Assembly: GCF_001411555.2 (NCBI RefSeq)
Contig: NC_049905.1
Coordinates: forward strand, 620,001 to 684,000
Length of the DNA stretch: 64,000 nucleotides
Reading direction: 5' to 3'
From: Juglans regia
Lineage: Eukaryota; Streptophyta; Magnoliopsida; Fagales; Juglandaceae
Below, one piece after another: positions 10,700 through 26,604 of this stretch (position 1 is its first letter; each line of letters opens with the position of its first letter). The notes under the pieces were generated by a model. It was given only the letters and a program-made list of their open reading frames with translations. It was not told where the DNA came from and ran no database searches. The position numbers and the translations under genes are program-made.

Positions 10700-13600
10700 A
10701 TGGAGAAGTATCTGAGAGAGAACTTCAACGTGGAACCCAAGATGCCTTCCGCTGAGGCCCTTAGGAAATGGAGATCGGAGGTCTCCATAGTCAAGAATCG
10801 TCGGCGAAGGTTCCGCATGGTGGCCTTGCCAAGCGGGACGAAGTGGAAAGAAAGCATAGGAAACTCCAGGTTTTGATGATCATGATGACCTCCCTCTTTT
10901 CTCTCTAGGACAAAAAAGAATTTGAAGGTCTTGTTGAAACTGAATAATCATTTTATTTGAACTTCCTTTAGTCGTATTAAAATGCAAAATCAGTCAAAGA
11001 TTATAAATGGCGTATGTAGCTAGATTGTTATTCGCTACGTATTGTCATCCGTTTGGTTGATGAGAAAGTGCAAGTTGATAAAAACGAAAGAAAATATTCT
11101 TGATCAGTTGTCTTATATGCTGTTGTCTTGGTGTTTAATGCTTTAAATCTTCACACTCGGGCAAATCTTTGCTATGGGCTCATGACATGAGTCATGGAAA
11201 ATAGTTGATTTTGATCGACAAGTAGTCTATGGGCTCACATAATGTTGTTACACCCGATCGATCGACCATTGTTCGCGAATTATTTTTGGGTTTTCGCTTT
11301 TAATTTTCCTTGTCATTTTTATGTTTTTCTTGGATGTCAACGTGCTCATTCTTTTCAGAGAGAGAGAGAGAGAAATTTGATTATTCTTGAAACAAGAAAG
11401 ATTGACGTCTGCACTAGCATATTGCAAAGAGAAAAAGTGTAAAAAGTATTAGCAAAGTTCAATTCTCCTAATAAGATTTTAATCCATGAATGATAATATT
11501 CGTACATGCAAAGCATTTAACAACAAATAAATATGGAGTAATGTTACATTTAGTGATGAAGTACGTAAGTACTGTACAATCGCTTTAAAAAGAGTGAGTT
11601 TCATTATTAAAAAATTAATTTTTTTTATATAAATCTCGTATATATTTACTTTTTTTAAAATGATTGCCCAATATTTATACACTCACAAGTGTAACTATCG
11701 TTTTTAATAAAGATGACATGTGAGAGCCCTTTTATTTTGTTTTTAAACATGTGCATGTTCTCGTACATTACTGATATTTAGTCCGATATTGTATCATTTA
11801 TATGCTCTAATTAACGAAATCTAAATCATGAGATTGTGTGGCCAACTTCCATCATCAATATCCGATGCCAGTGGAATCCCGGCGGCCGCTTGAGGTAGCT
11901 GCCAAAGTGATGGTGTTTGACAGTTTGTAATTACTTCGGCTAGCTGTCTCTCGGGGTGGGTTTATAGCCACTGTTGTATACTCTTCCCTGCGAAAGCTAG
12001 CTACCGAATTGTATGGAGCAGTGCTTATTCCACTTAAAGTTAACGAAACAATAGTAAATTAGTGCCAAAAGCATCACATGATATATAGCTTAAAATCTTC
12101 AGCGTAATCCACAATGCTGCATGATTTACATTGATTTGCTATAGCCCTGTTATACGCTAATTATGTTCTTACTACTTGTGGCCAGGAAAAGTTTCGGATA
12201 GCTAGATACGTGAATCAAGCAACATCGCAGTTCTTTGGCGGCATGGGCGGTGTTACATGTAATAAATTATCCCAACTTCTGATAAATCCAAATTTCTACT
12301 CCTTTTCTCAAATCATGTTTTTCTCCGTCATGCAGCTGGGAAGCAAACTCATTACAAGCTCTACAAAGAGGTTAAGGATGCTGGTTTTGGCATTGAACCT
12401 GATAAACTAGCATCCATCGTTGAATCCCATCATACCAATGATTTGGAGCATCATGGAGGAATACATGGATTAGCACGAGAACTCTCTGTGTCTTTGGATG
12501 ATGGTGTTTGTTCTAGCGACATACCTCTCAGGCAAAACATCTATGGTTTAAACCGATATGTGGAGAAACCTTCTAAAGGTTTTTGGATGTTTGTTTGGGA
12601 AGCCCTACAAGACTTGACTTTAACTACCCTCATGGTTTGTGCAGCCATTTCTGTAGGTGTTGGCATTTCAACTGAAGGGTGGCCAAATGGTATGCACGAT
12701 GGGTTAGGAATATTACTGTGCATATTCCTGGTAGTGATAGTAACAGCAGTTAGTGATTATAAGCAGTCTTTGCAATTTAAGGACCTGGAAAAAGAGAAAA
12801 AAAATATAATTGTTCAAGTCACCAGAGATGGATCCAGACAGAAGGTTTCTATCTATGATATTGTGGCTGGAGATGTTGTTCATTTATCTGTTGGAGATCA
12901 AGTCCCCGCTGATGGTGTTTTCATATCGGGCTACAGCTTGTCAATCGATGAATCAAGTTTGTCAGGTGAGAGTGAGCCAATGAATGTACACCAAGGCACG
13001 CCTTTTCTTCTTTCAGGCACCAAAGTGCAAGATGGGTATGGTAAAATGTTGGTGACATCAGTTGGTATGAGGACTGAATGGGGAAGATTAATGGTTACTC
13101 TAAGTGATGAAGGGGGAGAAGATGAAACACCACTCCAGGTAAAGCTTTATGGAGTAGAAACCATTATTGGGAAGATAGGCCTGGCGTTTGCAGTGCTGAC
13201 CTTTTTAGCTCTGACAGCAATGCTTTTAGTGGAAAAGTCACTTCACAATAAGATCATGGACTGGTCTGCTAGTGATGCACTCGAAATTTTAAATTACTTT
13301 ACTATTGCAGTCACTATACTAGTTGTTGCAGTTCCGGAGGGACTACCTCTTGCAGTGACACTAGTCTTGCCTTTGCGCTGAAGAAACTGATGTCTGATAA
13401 AGCACTTGTGAGGCATCTCTCTGCATGTGAGACAATGGGATGTGCTGGTTGTATTTGCACAGATAAAACAGGAACATTGACAACGAATGATATGGTGGTG
13501 AAAAAGGTATGGATATGTCAAAAATCTATTGAAATATATAATAGAAACAATGAGGATGTGCTAAAGACCTCAGTATCGGAGAGTGTGCTTGACGTCCTTC

Positions 13601-15941
13601 TGCAGTCGATATTTCAGAATACTAGCTCAGAGGTAGTCGAAGGGAAAGACTCAAAGAAAAATATCATAGGCACTCCAACAGAGACGGCACTAATGGACTT
13701 TGGCTTGCTTCTGGGAGGTGATTTTAATACTTATCGAATGAATTACATGATAAGCAGGGTTGAGCCTTTCAATACAGTCAAAAAGAAGATGTCTGTTCTT
13801 GTGGCTCTTCCTGCCCCTTGCCAGTTTCGAGCATTCTGCAAAGGTGCATCAGAAGTAGTTTTAGAAATGTGTGACAAGATTGTTAATGCTGCTGATGGGG
13901 AAGCCATACTACTCTCTACAGAACGTCGAAAGGACATCACAGACAGATGTCATAAATGGTTTTTCTGGTGAGGCTCTAAGAACTCTATGCTTGGCCTTCT
14001 AGGATATAGAAGGCGCTTCCAACATGGATAGTATACCTGATAATGGTTATACCTTCATAGCTGTTATTGGAATTAACGATCCTGTGCGTCCTGGGGTAAA
14101 GGAAGCGGTTAAGACTTGTTTAGCTGCTGGTATTACCGTGAGGATGGTCACAGGTGACAATATTCATACTGCTAAAGCCATAGCTAAAGAATGTGGTATC
14201 TTGACAGAAGATGGACTGGCAATAGAAGGCCCAGATTTCCGAAATAAGAGCCCAGAGGAGATGAAGGAGTTAATCCCAAAACTACAGGTTCCACAACTGC
14301 TTAATGAACTTTTCTTGAATGCTAAGGGGCAGAATCTTCTGAAATTGCTCATATTATTAAATGTGTAGGTAATGGCTCGATCACTGCCTTTGGATAAGCA
14401 CACCCTAGTAACCCAGTTAAGAAATGTATTTGAAGAAGTCGTCGCAGTGACTGGTGATGGGACGAATGATGCTCCCGCATTGAATGAGGCAGACATTGGA
14501 ATTGCTATGGGTATAGCAGGAACAGAGGTTTGTTAGAGACCTGAGTGTACCGTTATAAAGTCTGCATGCTGTTCACTATTTTTCTTTACCAGTTACTAGT
14601 CATTATTGTTAGCTACGAGTCTTCTCCTATGTGTTGCAGGTAGCAAAAGAAAATGCCGATGTTATCATAATGGATGACAACTTCACCACCATAGTGAATG
14701 TTGCCAGATGGGGTCGTGCAGTGTATATCAACATTCAAAAGTTTGTACAATTCCAACTATCAGTTAATGTTGTTGCTCTCATGCTCAACTAACAGTTAAA
14801 TCTGTGCATGCATCTCGGGTGCGTTGACCAGTGGTGCTAATCTTTAAGAAGCTGATTTATCAGTTTTCTTATAATGCAGATGGCTAATAATCTAGTGAAT
14901 TAACTTTCAGGTTCTTCTCCTCTAACATCCGTACAAATGCTTTGGGTGAACTTGATCATGGACACTCTTGGTGCATTGGCGCTGGCTACAGAACCTCCAT
15001 ATGATGCGCTGATGAAAAGACCCCCAATTGGGAGGAATGTAAATTTCATTACATGGACCATGTGGAGAAATATTATATGTCAGAGCATCTACCAAATCCT
15101 CGTTCTCTTGATTCTCAAATTTGATGGGAAGCGGCTTCTGAAGCTCAGTGGCTCAGATGCTAACTCCATTCTCAACACATTCATATTCAACTCCTTTGTG
15201 TTTTGCCAGGTATCGTAGATTTGTTTGTTTTCAGTTTCTAACGAAGCACATGCACTGCACTCTCTGCAGTTCATATCATCCTGTTCTGTGTTTAAATTTG
15301 AGAATATCATCTTGTTTTTGGAATTCTGTTATAGCTATATTAGTTTGCCTTTAGCTTGTCTTTACAACTTCAGATTCTCACTACTCATGCGGCTGAAGAG
15401 ACCACAAGACTTGTGAACTGCAGCATTTATTATTCGTAGCTCACTTATTTTTATTAACCATGTAGTGAATATGATTTTAGATCGATATTTAATTCTGCTT
15501 TCAACCATTAGTATTGCCTTAATCACAGAGTAGTATTTGAACTCACATATATATATATATATATTATATATATGTTTTCTGATCAAACAATGACCTGTGT
15601 TCTTTTTGTTTGCTTCTGAATCTGTACAATAGGTATTCAACGAGATAAACAGCCGTGACATGGAGCAGATCAATGTTTTCCGTGGCATCTTCAAGAGTTG
15701 GGTTTTCTTGATTGTCATGGTATCTACTATAGGTTTCCAAATCATAATAGTCGAAGTTTTAGGCACTTTTGCTGATACAGTGCCACTTAGCTGGGAATTG
15801 TGGTTAGCCAGCATCTTAATTGGAGCTGCAAGTTTAATTGTCGCTGTTATTATAAAGAGCATTCCTGTGGGAACAAGCGAGCACACTGTGCAGCATTATG
15901 ATTGTTATCAACCGCTATCTTTTGGTCCAGAGCTGGCATGA
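10700..15941 (+). pseudogene. Autoinhibited P2B-type Ca2+-ATPase relic (ACA4/ACA11-like)
   Basis: The product would be a calmodulin-regulated Ca2+ pump of the vacuolar/endomembrane ACA4/ACA11 type. Exons still visible are 10700-10869, 12186-12258, 12336-14287, 14369-14527, 14640-14818, 14911-15209 and 15633-15941. Conserved features include the basic N-terminal autoinhibitory segment (VKNRRRRFRM), the PEGLPLA membrane motif near 13336, the DKTGT phosphorylation site (Asp codon at 13462), TGDN, and the GDGTNDAPA hinge near 14453. Several lesions break the frame. One base is missing near 10829 in exon 1 and another after 13363. A frameshift sits at about 13944, an in-frame TAG at 14000-14002, and a TAA at 14790-14792 with scrambled codons up to the splice donor. 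A full-length pump cannot be read. Neighbouring genes are intact, so gene decay is more likely than poor sequence, but reads should be checked. Confidence 0.87.
11538..11697. mobile_element. MITE inside intron 1 of the Ca2+-ATPase relic
   Basis: The ends are roughly inverted: gtaatgttacatttagtgatg on the left against a right end containing actcacaagtgtaac. The centre is AT-rich with inverted attaaaaaattaa/ttttttta words. No coding capacity and no clear target duplication. Confidence 0.45.
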
Positions 15942-18274
15942 AGGATCTATTGTTTTGTGAATATTTCTCGATAGTATAGGCTTCATATGACAGGTCAATG
16001 GTGATGGCTTCCTGAGATATTAAGTTGCTGAATCAATAATCATCTCTTGATTTTCTTGCATAAACCAGAGTTAGATTCTTCAACAGCCTCACCTTGTCAT
16101 TTCCAACTGTTTGTCCATAAATTGTATATGTACATCCAATTCATAAGTATGGAGAGGGAAACTCCAGTGTGATTTTTTTTTTTTTTTTTTTTACAATTTT
16201 TTTTCACCTTTGGTTAATTTTCGTTATATCAAATTCATTCAATTTTTGGCTGGAAATTAAGTTGTGGATTGAATAACATGATGCCTATGTTCAGTTTTTT
16301 CTTGAAATTCTCTTGTATAGCCTTTGCTTAGTTATCAAAATGCTATATATTCAACTACAGTTATGTATCCCTACTTTGGTCCCAAAATACTATTGTGATA
16401 ATGTGACATTATTCTTTAATCCTTGAATTTGTTATTTTGAAAAATAGGATTTGACCTAATGGTTAATGGGGAAACTCACACGGGACTGTATAATCATAAA
16501 TCTTTTCCTTTTGCCCCCCCAAAAAAACTGGATCCTTTGGAAGAAACTAAAGCCTCATGTTGCTGTTGACAAGCGAGAAGTAATTCTTAAGTTATATTTT
16601 ATCAATTAGAGGAAATCGTTGGACTCCTCTTTAAAGGGAAGTGTAAATGGTAATTTAATTTCTATAGGATGCTAGTTGACCTGGAACTTCACTGGCATCC
16701 TGTGGATTTCCTACCACAATATTCATGAAATTAACATTGTACAAACATATTCTAAGATTCTTATAAAAATGAGCAGTTGCAGTATCATCTTTTATTATAG
16801 AATCTAGACTAGATGGAGCTCTACAAAGAGGCAGCTTGAACATGGTATGCTAAGCACACTAGGCATTCATATTCCATTGACCACTGGAGGGTGATGCTTC
16901 ATGAGGCAATCTTTGCTCATTGACCCCATTGTTGTGTTCTGAGGAAAGTGGGGAGAGTTAGAATTGATTTTGTTCTTTAGATTTCCATCATCAATTATTA
17001 TGTTTTGAAGATTGAAGATAATTCACCCTTTTTTGGTGTCTCATTTTCCAACTGTGCGTGCAAGTATGACCAGAAATGCAACATCAGAAAACTAGAAATG
17101 TCTTTGTGCAATACACCTATACCTTTTAAGGTACGTATACTTCTTGGTTATTTTTAGATTGAGATTCTGGTGTTTACATACAAAATGCAGCAAATTTAAT
17201 GTTCATGTTGATGGATGAGTACATTCCATAGGATGAGAACTTCCTGCACCAGATCTAATTTCCTTCTGTAGGAATTATTAGCATCAGAATATAAAACATT
17301 ATCAGCAGCATGAATGACATATATTTTCTTTGATTTAACAACTTCCTTAGATTCGCACCCATGACTTAAATGCTTCTTTAACGTAGCAACGCTGTCATTT
17401 CATGTAGCCGCCTTTTTTTTTTTTTTTTTTATTAAAAAAAAAAGAGTCAGAAGCCACCCACATAGCAACCCCGTCCCAAATTTTATTAATAAGCCCTCAT
17501 TTGTGGCGGAGGAATACCGTGGTTACAAACCGAGGCCTGGGAGCTACAATTATAAAATAAACCAACAAGAAATAAACCGTCATTTCATGTAGCCTAGCTA
17601 TAGGTAGGCCATTCTATTGTGAATATTCCCCGGCAAAGGTTCTCATTGCTCTTTGGCAAACCGGTGCCTTACTTTGTGCCGTGGTAAGAATGCTTTTCCA
17701 AATGTCGCTGGTTGATTGAGTTATCTAAAAAATATGGGAGCAAGTATCCCAAACCAGTGCCCACATGTATATATCATAGCTTTTTCACTTAAAGACACAG
17801 TACAGTGACTGAACATTATAATCGTGCAATATTGTGTGAACAACTAACAGTACTTCTCCTCCCCAACATCACGCCTTGGGCGATTCCCTTCTTGGGTTTT
17901 TTATATGTTTATTTTTAAGTTTGCTTTTGTTTTGCTCTTGAATCTATGCTGTTGTGGCATTTAGCTAGCCTATTGTTTGCTTTTGTGTTGCACTTAATCT
18001 TGTCTTTTGGGATTGGCTTTGTTGGAGGAAATAATTGGGGTTTTATAAATTAACTCAATATTTACAATGGCAACTAATATTACACTCAAAAAAGCTGATT
18101 GTTGAAGGAACTTTTACGAGCCCCAGGAGAGTCCATGTTACACTTACAATATAAGAGAAGGCACAAAAAGTATAATATCTATAGTATATACAACTTCTCT
18201 GCTTTTGTGGCCGAGGCATATTCCCAACATGCCTTGAGGAGAAAAAAAATTAAATACTGTAAGGCTATATACTG
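15942..18274. other. 3' flank of the Ca2+-ATPase relic and intergenic DNA
   Basis: The first 250 bases look like the old 3' UTR (AATTGTATATG-type tail signals near 16120). A poly(T) run lies at about 16172-16192. Apart from the retroposed insert at 17410-17578, nothing else is recognisable. The strand-symmetric small open frames have no similarity I know. Confidence 0.55.
17410..17578 (-). mobile_element. Short retroposed insert (LINE 3'-end type) with 16-bp target duplication
   Basis: An exact 16-base direct repeat, GTCATTTCATGTAGCC, flanks the insert at 17394-17409 and 17579-17594. Read on the minus strand the insert ends in an A-rich tail (poly-T plus poly-A block at 17412-17443). That combination is the signature of target-primed reverse transcription. 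At 169 bases it is a strongly 5'-truncated copy. It has no coding part, so the parent family is not certain. Confidence 0.8.
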
Positions 18275-20378
<2,104 letters not shown>

Positions 20379-22415
20379 TTTGTTTTTTCCAGAAGAAATA
20401 GGGGAAGCAAGTTGGAAAGGAGTTAAATCCTGTAGTACCTTAGGGTTTTTCCTGAAGAAAAGCAGATCAAGGAGAGGTGTGGGAGAGCCAAGGAAATGAA
20501 GGGCTGAGGCGAGAATTTAAAGGGAAAGTTTTGGTTGGCCAAGTCAACCTATCTTGTTCAGTACGTTGCGAGAATCCGTATGAAGACTGCCAACTTGAGT
20601 GGAAGAGTTTTAGGATTTTCTTTTAGTTCTCCTTTTTAAGCTCTTTTGTTTAACAGAGAAACCGTCACACAAATGCAAGTTGGAGAAAAAAGTTACAAGC
20701 AATAAAGATTTGCTCAGATCTTTGAACTTTTTCTAACAGTTTCAACCACAATCAAACCTTTCCATCAAGACAACCACGTCTCGAGTATTTTTTTTTCACT
20801 CACCAAGTTAAGGATACTTTTCCCTTATTTAGAAAAAGCAGTCCCTGGCCCCTTGACAGAGGTCGTATATTTATGCGCCCATACCCGTGTCTTACTCACA
20901 TGAATGATGATTGTGTTCTTCCTAAATCCATTGCTGTCGGAATGTTAACATAGCGTATCTACTTTCAGATCGGATGACAGAGACTAGGGGACTGATCTTG
21001 ATTCATTTCAGAGGGAAAGAGATGGACCAGTGGGGTATCAAGGGTCCCGATGACACGTGAAATTCAAATGGATGATGTGTGCTTTGTGGGGGAGGGAAGG
21101 GCGATGATTGGTTATGCTGAGATCCTTTTGGGGGCCACAGTAATCGGCTAAGACAAGAGTGAACGTGGGATGCAACAGAAGGAAGCACTGAAAGACTTCT
21201 CTTGTGCCTATCTGCTGCAATAGCTAAATTTGATCGATGCCGCCTTAGTTTCCATTAATCTGACAATTTTGAAGGATTCTCTTGTTTGTATGCTTTTTAT
21301 GTGCAATTTCCACTGAGCTGATGGCCCATCATGATCAGTGGTAAGGTGCTCGCTGATCTTCGATCTACGCTCCATGTTTAGGTTGATCAACGTCGTCTAA
21401 ACCCTTTAAGTATTCGTGATTGGCCTCCCAGCGGATACGAGGGTTGACCACTCTCTCCCCTTATCCATGTAAATATATTACTGATCATCTGGTGCAGATG
21501 TTGCAGATTCTGATCATCTTGTTTACATGTTTTTATGTTCGATTAAATTACTCTAGTGCAACCATCGCTTTTACCACTTTCTGTTGCAAGTTGTGTATGA
21601 GCAACCAATGAATAATCTGCAACTCCAAGAGTGAACATCACCCCTTAAATCATTCTGTCACCTCCTATATGGCTTGCCTCAATGCTTGCATAATTCTTCT
21701 GTTCTTGAAAGTAATTAAGCTCTGTCTTATATATATATATATATTTGCATGTGGTCCTCCTTTGACAGTACTAGTACTGTTTCTTTTCTGTACATTATCG
21801 CCTTCTGCAATATTCTTATCGCATTAGTATTTCATGATTGCCAAAAATGGACGATATACAATATTCTGTATATCATATGGATGGTGGCCTGGGTACTGGA
21901 TATCCTATGCCCTAATTCCCGAGTATACTATCTATAGATTAGAATGAGAAAAATATTGTATTTCCCACTTTGGGCAGGTTAATTAATTAGCTGATTAGAG
22001 GACTTGGTGGTATATTATATTTGAAGTCTCTCTTTTAGGGATTAGGGTTTAGAACTAATATTGTCATTGATCTGACTCAAATGGTGCACGCATGATTGCA
22101 TCCTCTGAAAGAGAGATCAGATCCTCCTTTTGGTTGCTAGAAATTAATAGTAGGCGATCGAAGAAGACAGTACTAGTTCACAGTTATACATACATATATA
22201 TAAATATAATATATTTCTAGTGGATGATCCATTGGATTGAAACAACATAATTCTGGTATAAAGACAGATAACATGATTGAGAACCGCATTGTGGAAGCCA
22301 TGGCCGGTGACCACATCATGATTAATCTCATACAAGTAATCTTTTTCTAGGATTATAAAAACTTTTTAAGATTGTCATACTTTGATGTAGATATTGCACT
22401 CACTTTTCCTCCGGC

Positions 22416-22459
<44 letters not shown>

Positions 22460-23482
22460 GAACTTAATTCCAAGTGTGAACTCTGGTAATAACTTTTCTG
22501 GTGGAAATCCTAGCTAGTTTTGATTACACGCTTTCTAGAAGGAGACTCATGACCACTATATATAATTAATAAAGAAAGCAAGGCCATATTAGTAGAGTAT
22601 CAATCATCATGTGGGAGCTAGCACACAAAGACGACACGTACTATATATATATATATATATAGGAGTCGTCCCTCAGCCCCATCGCGGGCCTCTCATGTCC
22701 ATCCGATGCTTCATTTGTGGAATGCAAAATCACTTTAGCAATGATAAATGTTTGAATTTAATCACCAAACATGTGTCATTTTAGGTGTTTAAGCTAGCTA
22801 GGGGCGGCGAGACTACCACTGTGCATGCATGAGAGGGCCAGGGGATTCCATCCATTGCATTGCATGCAGTACTTTCCATGATTGGTACTATTAATGCTCC
22901 AGTAAAATCAACCATATATTAACAAAAAACAACACGTAGATATATATAAGATCATGCCATGTCATCACCGTCTCGAGGGTTCGATTGGGCGGTCGAAAGA
23001 TTACGAACTGGCAAATGAAAAAACAGCAAGTGGGGTGAAGTACTACACACGTGGCCCAAGATGTTTGGTTAGGGCATTCCTGTCCTTGTCACCATGCCAC
23101 TAATTAGACTAAAGAAATGAGGTTAGAGGGCGGGGTTGGTAGGGCACAATTGATTTAGAATGCTAGCTAAAAACTTATGATCATCATCATCAGATAGAGA
23201 TCATAAATGATCATTCTTATCGTGTTCCCCATCCCACTTTGATTCCACTCTAATCAATGTCTGCTTGATCGAGTATCCCATTCCCAGCCATGAGGTAAAA
23301 TCCAAAAGCTAGAGTCCTACAGCTAGCTAGCTAGCTAGCTCCCTCATTTCTTTTGTCGTTACATTTTTTATCATCCACCTTTCCCTTGAGGTAAAAGAGA
23401 ATGCCTATCTCTTATATACATATGCGCATGCTGCTTGGAAAAGATCAGATCGATCAGCTCGAAACAAAAATCATGTCGACAT

Positions 23483-23515
<33 letters not shown>

Positions 23516-24666
23516 TATATAGTTTGATAATTTTTTATTTTGAAAAAAACGATTGTTTGTTTGAGACTTTGAAGCTGCAACTTGCATGAAATGTACGCCA
23601 GATCAATCGATTGCAATTAATTTAATGATTAATCCATTATATATGTAAAATAGTACTGATTCTGTTTGCCAAGAAATACCCAACTTAATTGATCTCTCAA
23701 CTGGATTAGTACTATCCATCCTAATATTTTGCATTATGGTGGTGAGTTTTTCTACTTAATTTTTATGTTTCAATTGATTTGATGTAAAAGTTTCCAGGAA
23801 GAAAAAGGAAAGTTTTCAAGGAAATAGTTCCACTGCAGACAAATTTTGCATTATTTTTGCTCAGGATCTTGGATATTATATAATCGATGGATGGATAGAT
23901 CAGATCTTGATCTCCAAACGTATATATAAGGGCTTTTAGCTAATATATATATTCTTCGATCTTTTTCCCTTTGTATGTATTGTGATCAATATTCTCTCTC
24001 TATCTCTCTCTCTATATATATATATATCGATCATATATATATAAACTCTGCGTACACTTAATTTGTCTCGGCCTGCAAATGCATGAATTCGCTGATATAC
24101 ACTACATTTAATTTTAGTTATCCCTCTGGCTCTGCTCGTATAATTAGTTTATGATCTCACATGAATGCATGCTAGCTGTCACAGCTTCCGTACTTCAAAG
24201 TTCGATTTCTGTCTCCTAAGAAAAGTTAATCACGTTTTTCATGCTTACGTACTGCCTTGTCCCATGACTGATCTAAATATATATATATATATATATTATA
24301 TTATATAGTACTATCCAAATAAAAATAAAAATCTTGAGATATGCCTAAGTACTGATCAATACCCATTGATTGATTGCGATATTAATTTGCAGGAAATGAA
24401 GTAGTACTAATTGTATTATTGTACAATATTCTTCTAGTTATGAATTCTCCTTTTAAGCAAAATGTTTCTCTTTATGCCCCGATTAGCATGCATGCACGCA
24501 CCGCGTTACCATGCATGCATGCATTCATGTGCAGCTCGATCGACTATATATAGGGTGATCAACTTTTTCCAATAATGGTGTAATATTTATCAGCTGCAGG
24601 ACATATATAATATTTGTGGTTGATCTAGCTAGGCGCTAGCTAAGTGCACAAAATGTATGAAATATA

Positions 24667-24667
<1 letters not shown>

Positions 24668-24725
<58 letters not shown>
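24668..24725. repeat. Compound (TA)n-(GA)n microsatellite
   Basis: A TA run passes directly into a GA run with no interruption. A similar CT-then-TA compound lies at 22415-22459. Confidence 0.95.
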
Positions 24726-24727
<2 letters not shown>

Positions 24728-25874
24728 AACATGCATGTTAAAATTAGCCTGAAAAATATGATCTGCTTCGAAGTACGTAGCGGCCTTTTCATCCCATGTG
24801 CTAATTAAGGGCTTATTCCTTTTCTTTTTCTTCTACGTAATACTGCATGCACGAGTACTACATGCACCTACATGCAACTAATTAGCCAAAATGCCGATTC
24901 TCTTTTCTTGCCAATTAAGTATAAACGTCTATGTATGCATGAGTACTACTTAATTACGGCATCTTCTGAGAGCTCATGATCATATATATGGTGATGGCCG
25001 TGAGATTGATTGAGGGTTTAAGATAAAATTATATATACACGCGCGATCCAGGGCATGAATTCTTATCTTTGTGAGGCTTTGGTAAATGTGGTTTGTGCAT
25101 GCATGGCTGCTTTTGATCAAAGGCTAGCTGAAAGCTGCATATATATATAGATCGATGCAAGTACAGCAATCTGGCCTAATTAAGTCGATAGCTAGAATGC
25201 TGTGCGCATGGATCATTAGGGAGGATTTGTGCGTACTTGCTTCTAGAAGCTAGATCATCATGATGATCAACTTGTACGTTCATGATCAATTAATTGATTC
25301 GGATGCATTTAACACTTAATTATCCGTGCATAGTAATATAACAATATTCTTGGCAAAGAAACTCATGACATGGTTTGGATCATTCAATTAAGTTGGAATT
25401 GATCCAACCTGTTAAATTAATCAATTAACATGATCACGTGCATATATAAATCAAACAAGCTGATCATGTTCATTTTCAACTCAAATTGGATCATTAATCC
25501 TCCTAGTGATCGATATTCAAATTAATGCATGAAAGAGAAAAATTGAAAAGTTGACTAGCTAAGCTAGTTGATGACCATATATATAAGTTTTTTTCGTGCT
25601 TTAATTTAATTAATTGATTATATATATATAGTCACGTGGACTAATAATGGACTTATATATATATGTATATATATATATATATATATATAGCAGATCATGC
25701 ATGACGCAAACTGGAAGTTAATTTTCCAATTGACTGATCATGATCATCAAAACCAACCCATGAAAAATGGGGGCCCATGCAACCACACTACTTACATATA
25801 ATGTAGTTCAAAATAATTTCAATGTCATTTTCTTAGACTTCATGAAAAGAAAACATTAACGTGTTTTCCAAACA

Positions 25875-25877
<3 letters not shown>

Positions 25878-25918
<41 letters not shown>
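25878..25918. repeat. (TA)n microsatellite
   Basis: About 20 uninterrupted TA units in intergenic DNA. Confidence 0.95.
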
Positions 25919-25922
<4 letters not shown>

Positions 25923-26604
25923 AGAAACGACCAATTCCTACAAGTCTCAACTTAAAGAAAATGTAGGGCGCAGAATGTTCTTGAAGAATAATTTCTATAT
26001 TATGTTCATTAATGGTTGACTCCCATGCATTGACCCATCAAAATCTCTCTCTCTCTCTCTCTCTGTGAAGTCAATTTTGTGGTTTATGTCTTTTGCTTGT
26101 CGGCTGAGTATCAGTTCTTTTCTTCGAGAAAAACCATCATGTGCTGCATTTGGATTGGTTAGGTCTAAGTCCAATATCGACCAATATTGTTGAAAGCTGA
26201 GGGAATACTTTGATATATATATATATATAGTTTAATATGTAGTGGTAGACATTTGATCATTCGCTTACATGTAAGATAGTGGTGCAGTCTATAAATGATG
26301 AATATTAATTGTGGGGATCGATCATGCATTGCTCGCGGCTTTTGAAAATCTAAAGTTTCCATTGCTAGAGCGCTACTGTATACATTAATTAATATTGGTG
26401 AAGGGACAAAACATTCGTAACTTTTTCAATAGTATAGATGGAATGTACAAAGAGTCAAGTCATCTTGTTCAATCCTCTAAGTAAAAAAGGTAGCTCTTCT
26501 GCCAACGCACGTTGTTAATTTAGATCGTGTCGGCCACTGGCTAGTGCAGCCCTCACAAACCTCTATATATGTACGAAATGGTCAACTAAAGATGAAAATA
26601 ATAT

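Larger units (their letters stand above)
20379..26595. other. Six-kilobase gene-empty, microsatellite-rich stretch
   Basis: The first several hundred bases are the presumptive CKX1 promoter. After that I see no gene, RNA or complete element. The DNA is AT-rich and crowded with TA runs (about 21727-21745, 22443-22459, 23483-23519, 24668-24690, 25654-25689, 25878-25918), CT/GA runs (22415-22443, 24691-24725, 26045-26064), a perfect AGCT tetranucleotide run at 23321-23340, and many TGCATGCA and GATCGATC palindromes. Small open frames have no recognisable similarity. Confidence 0.6.

Noticed and set aside
13381..13390. A novel intron to explain the frame break in the Ca2+-ATPase near 13363
   Set aside because: The protein similarity continues without a gap across the break, and a single missing base explains it; no GT-AG pair would restore the frame there.
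21000..26500. Search by eye for microRNA hairpins in the gene-empty region
   Set aside because: No mature sequence of the common conserved plant microRNA families was recognised, and the palindromes seen are TA, GATC or TGCA low-complexity words.
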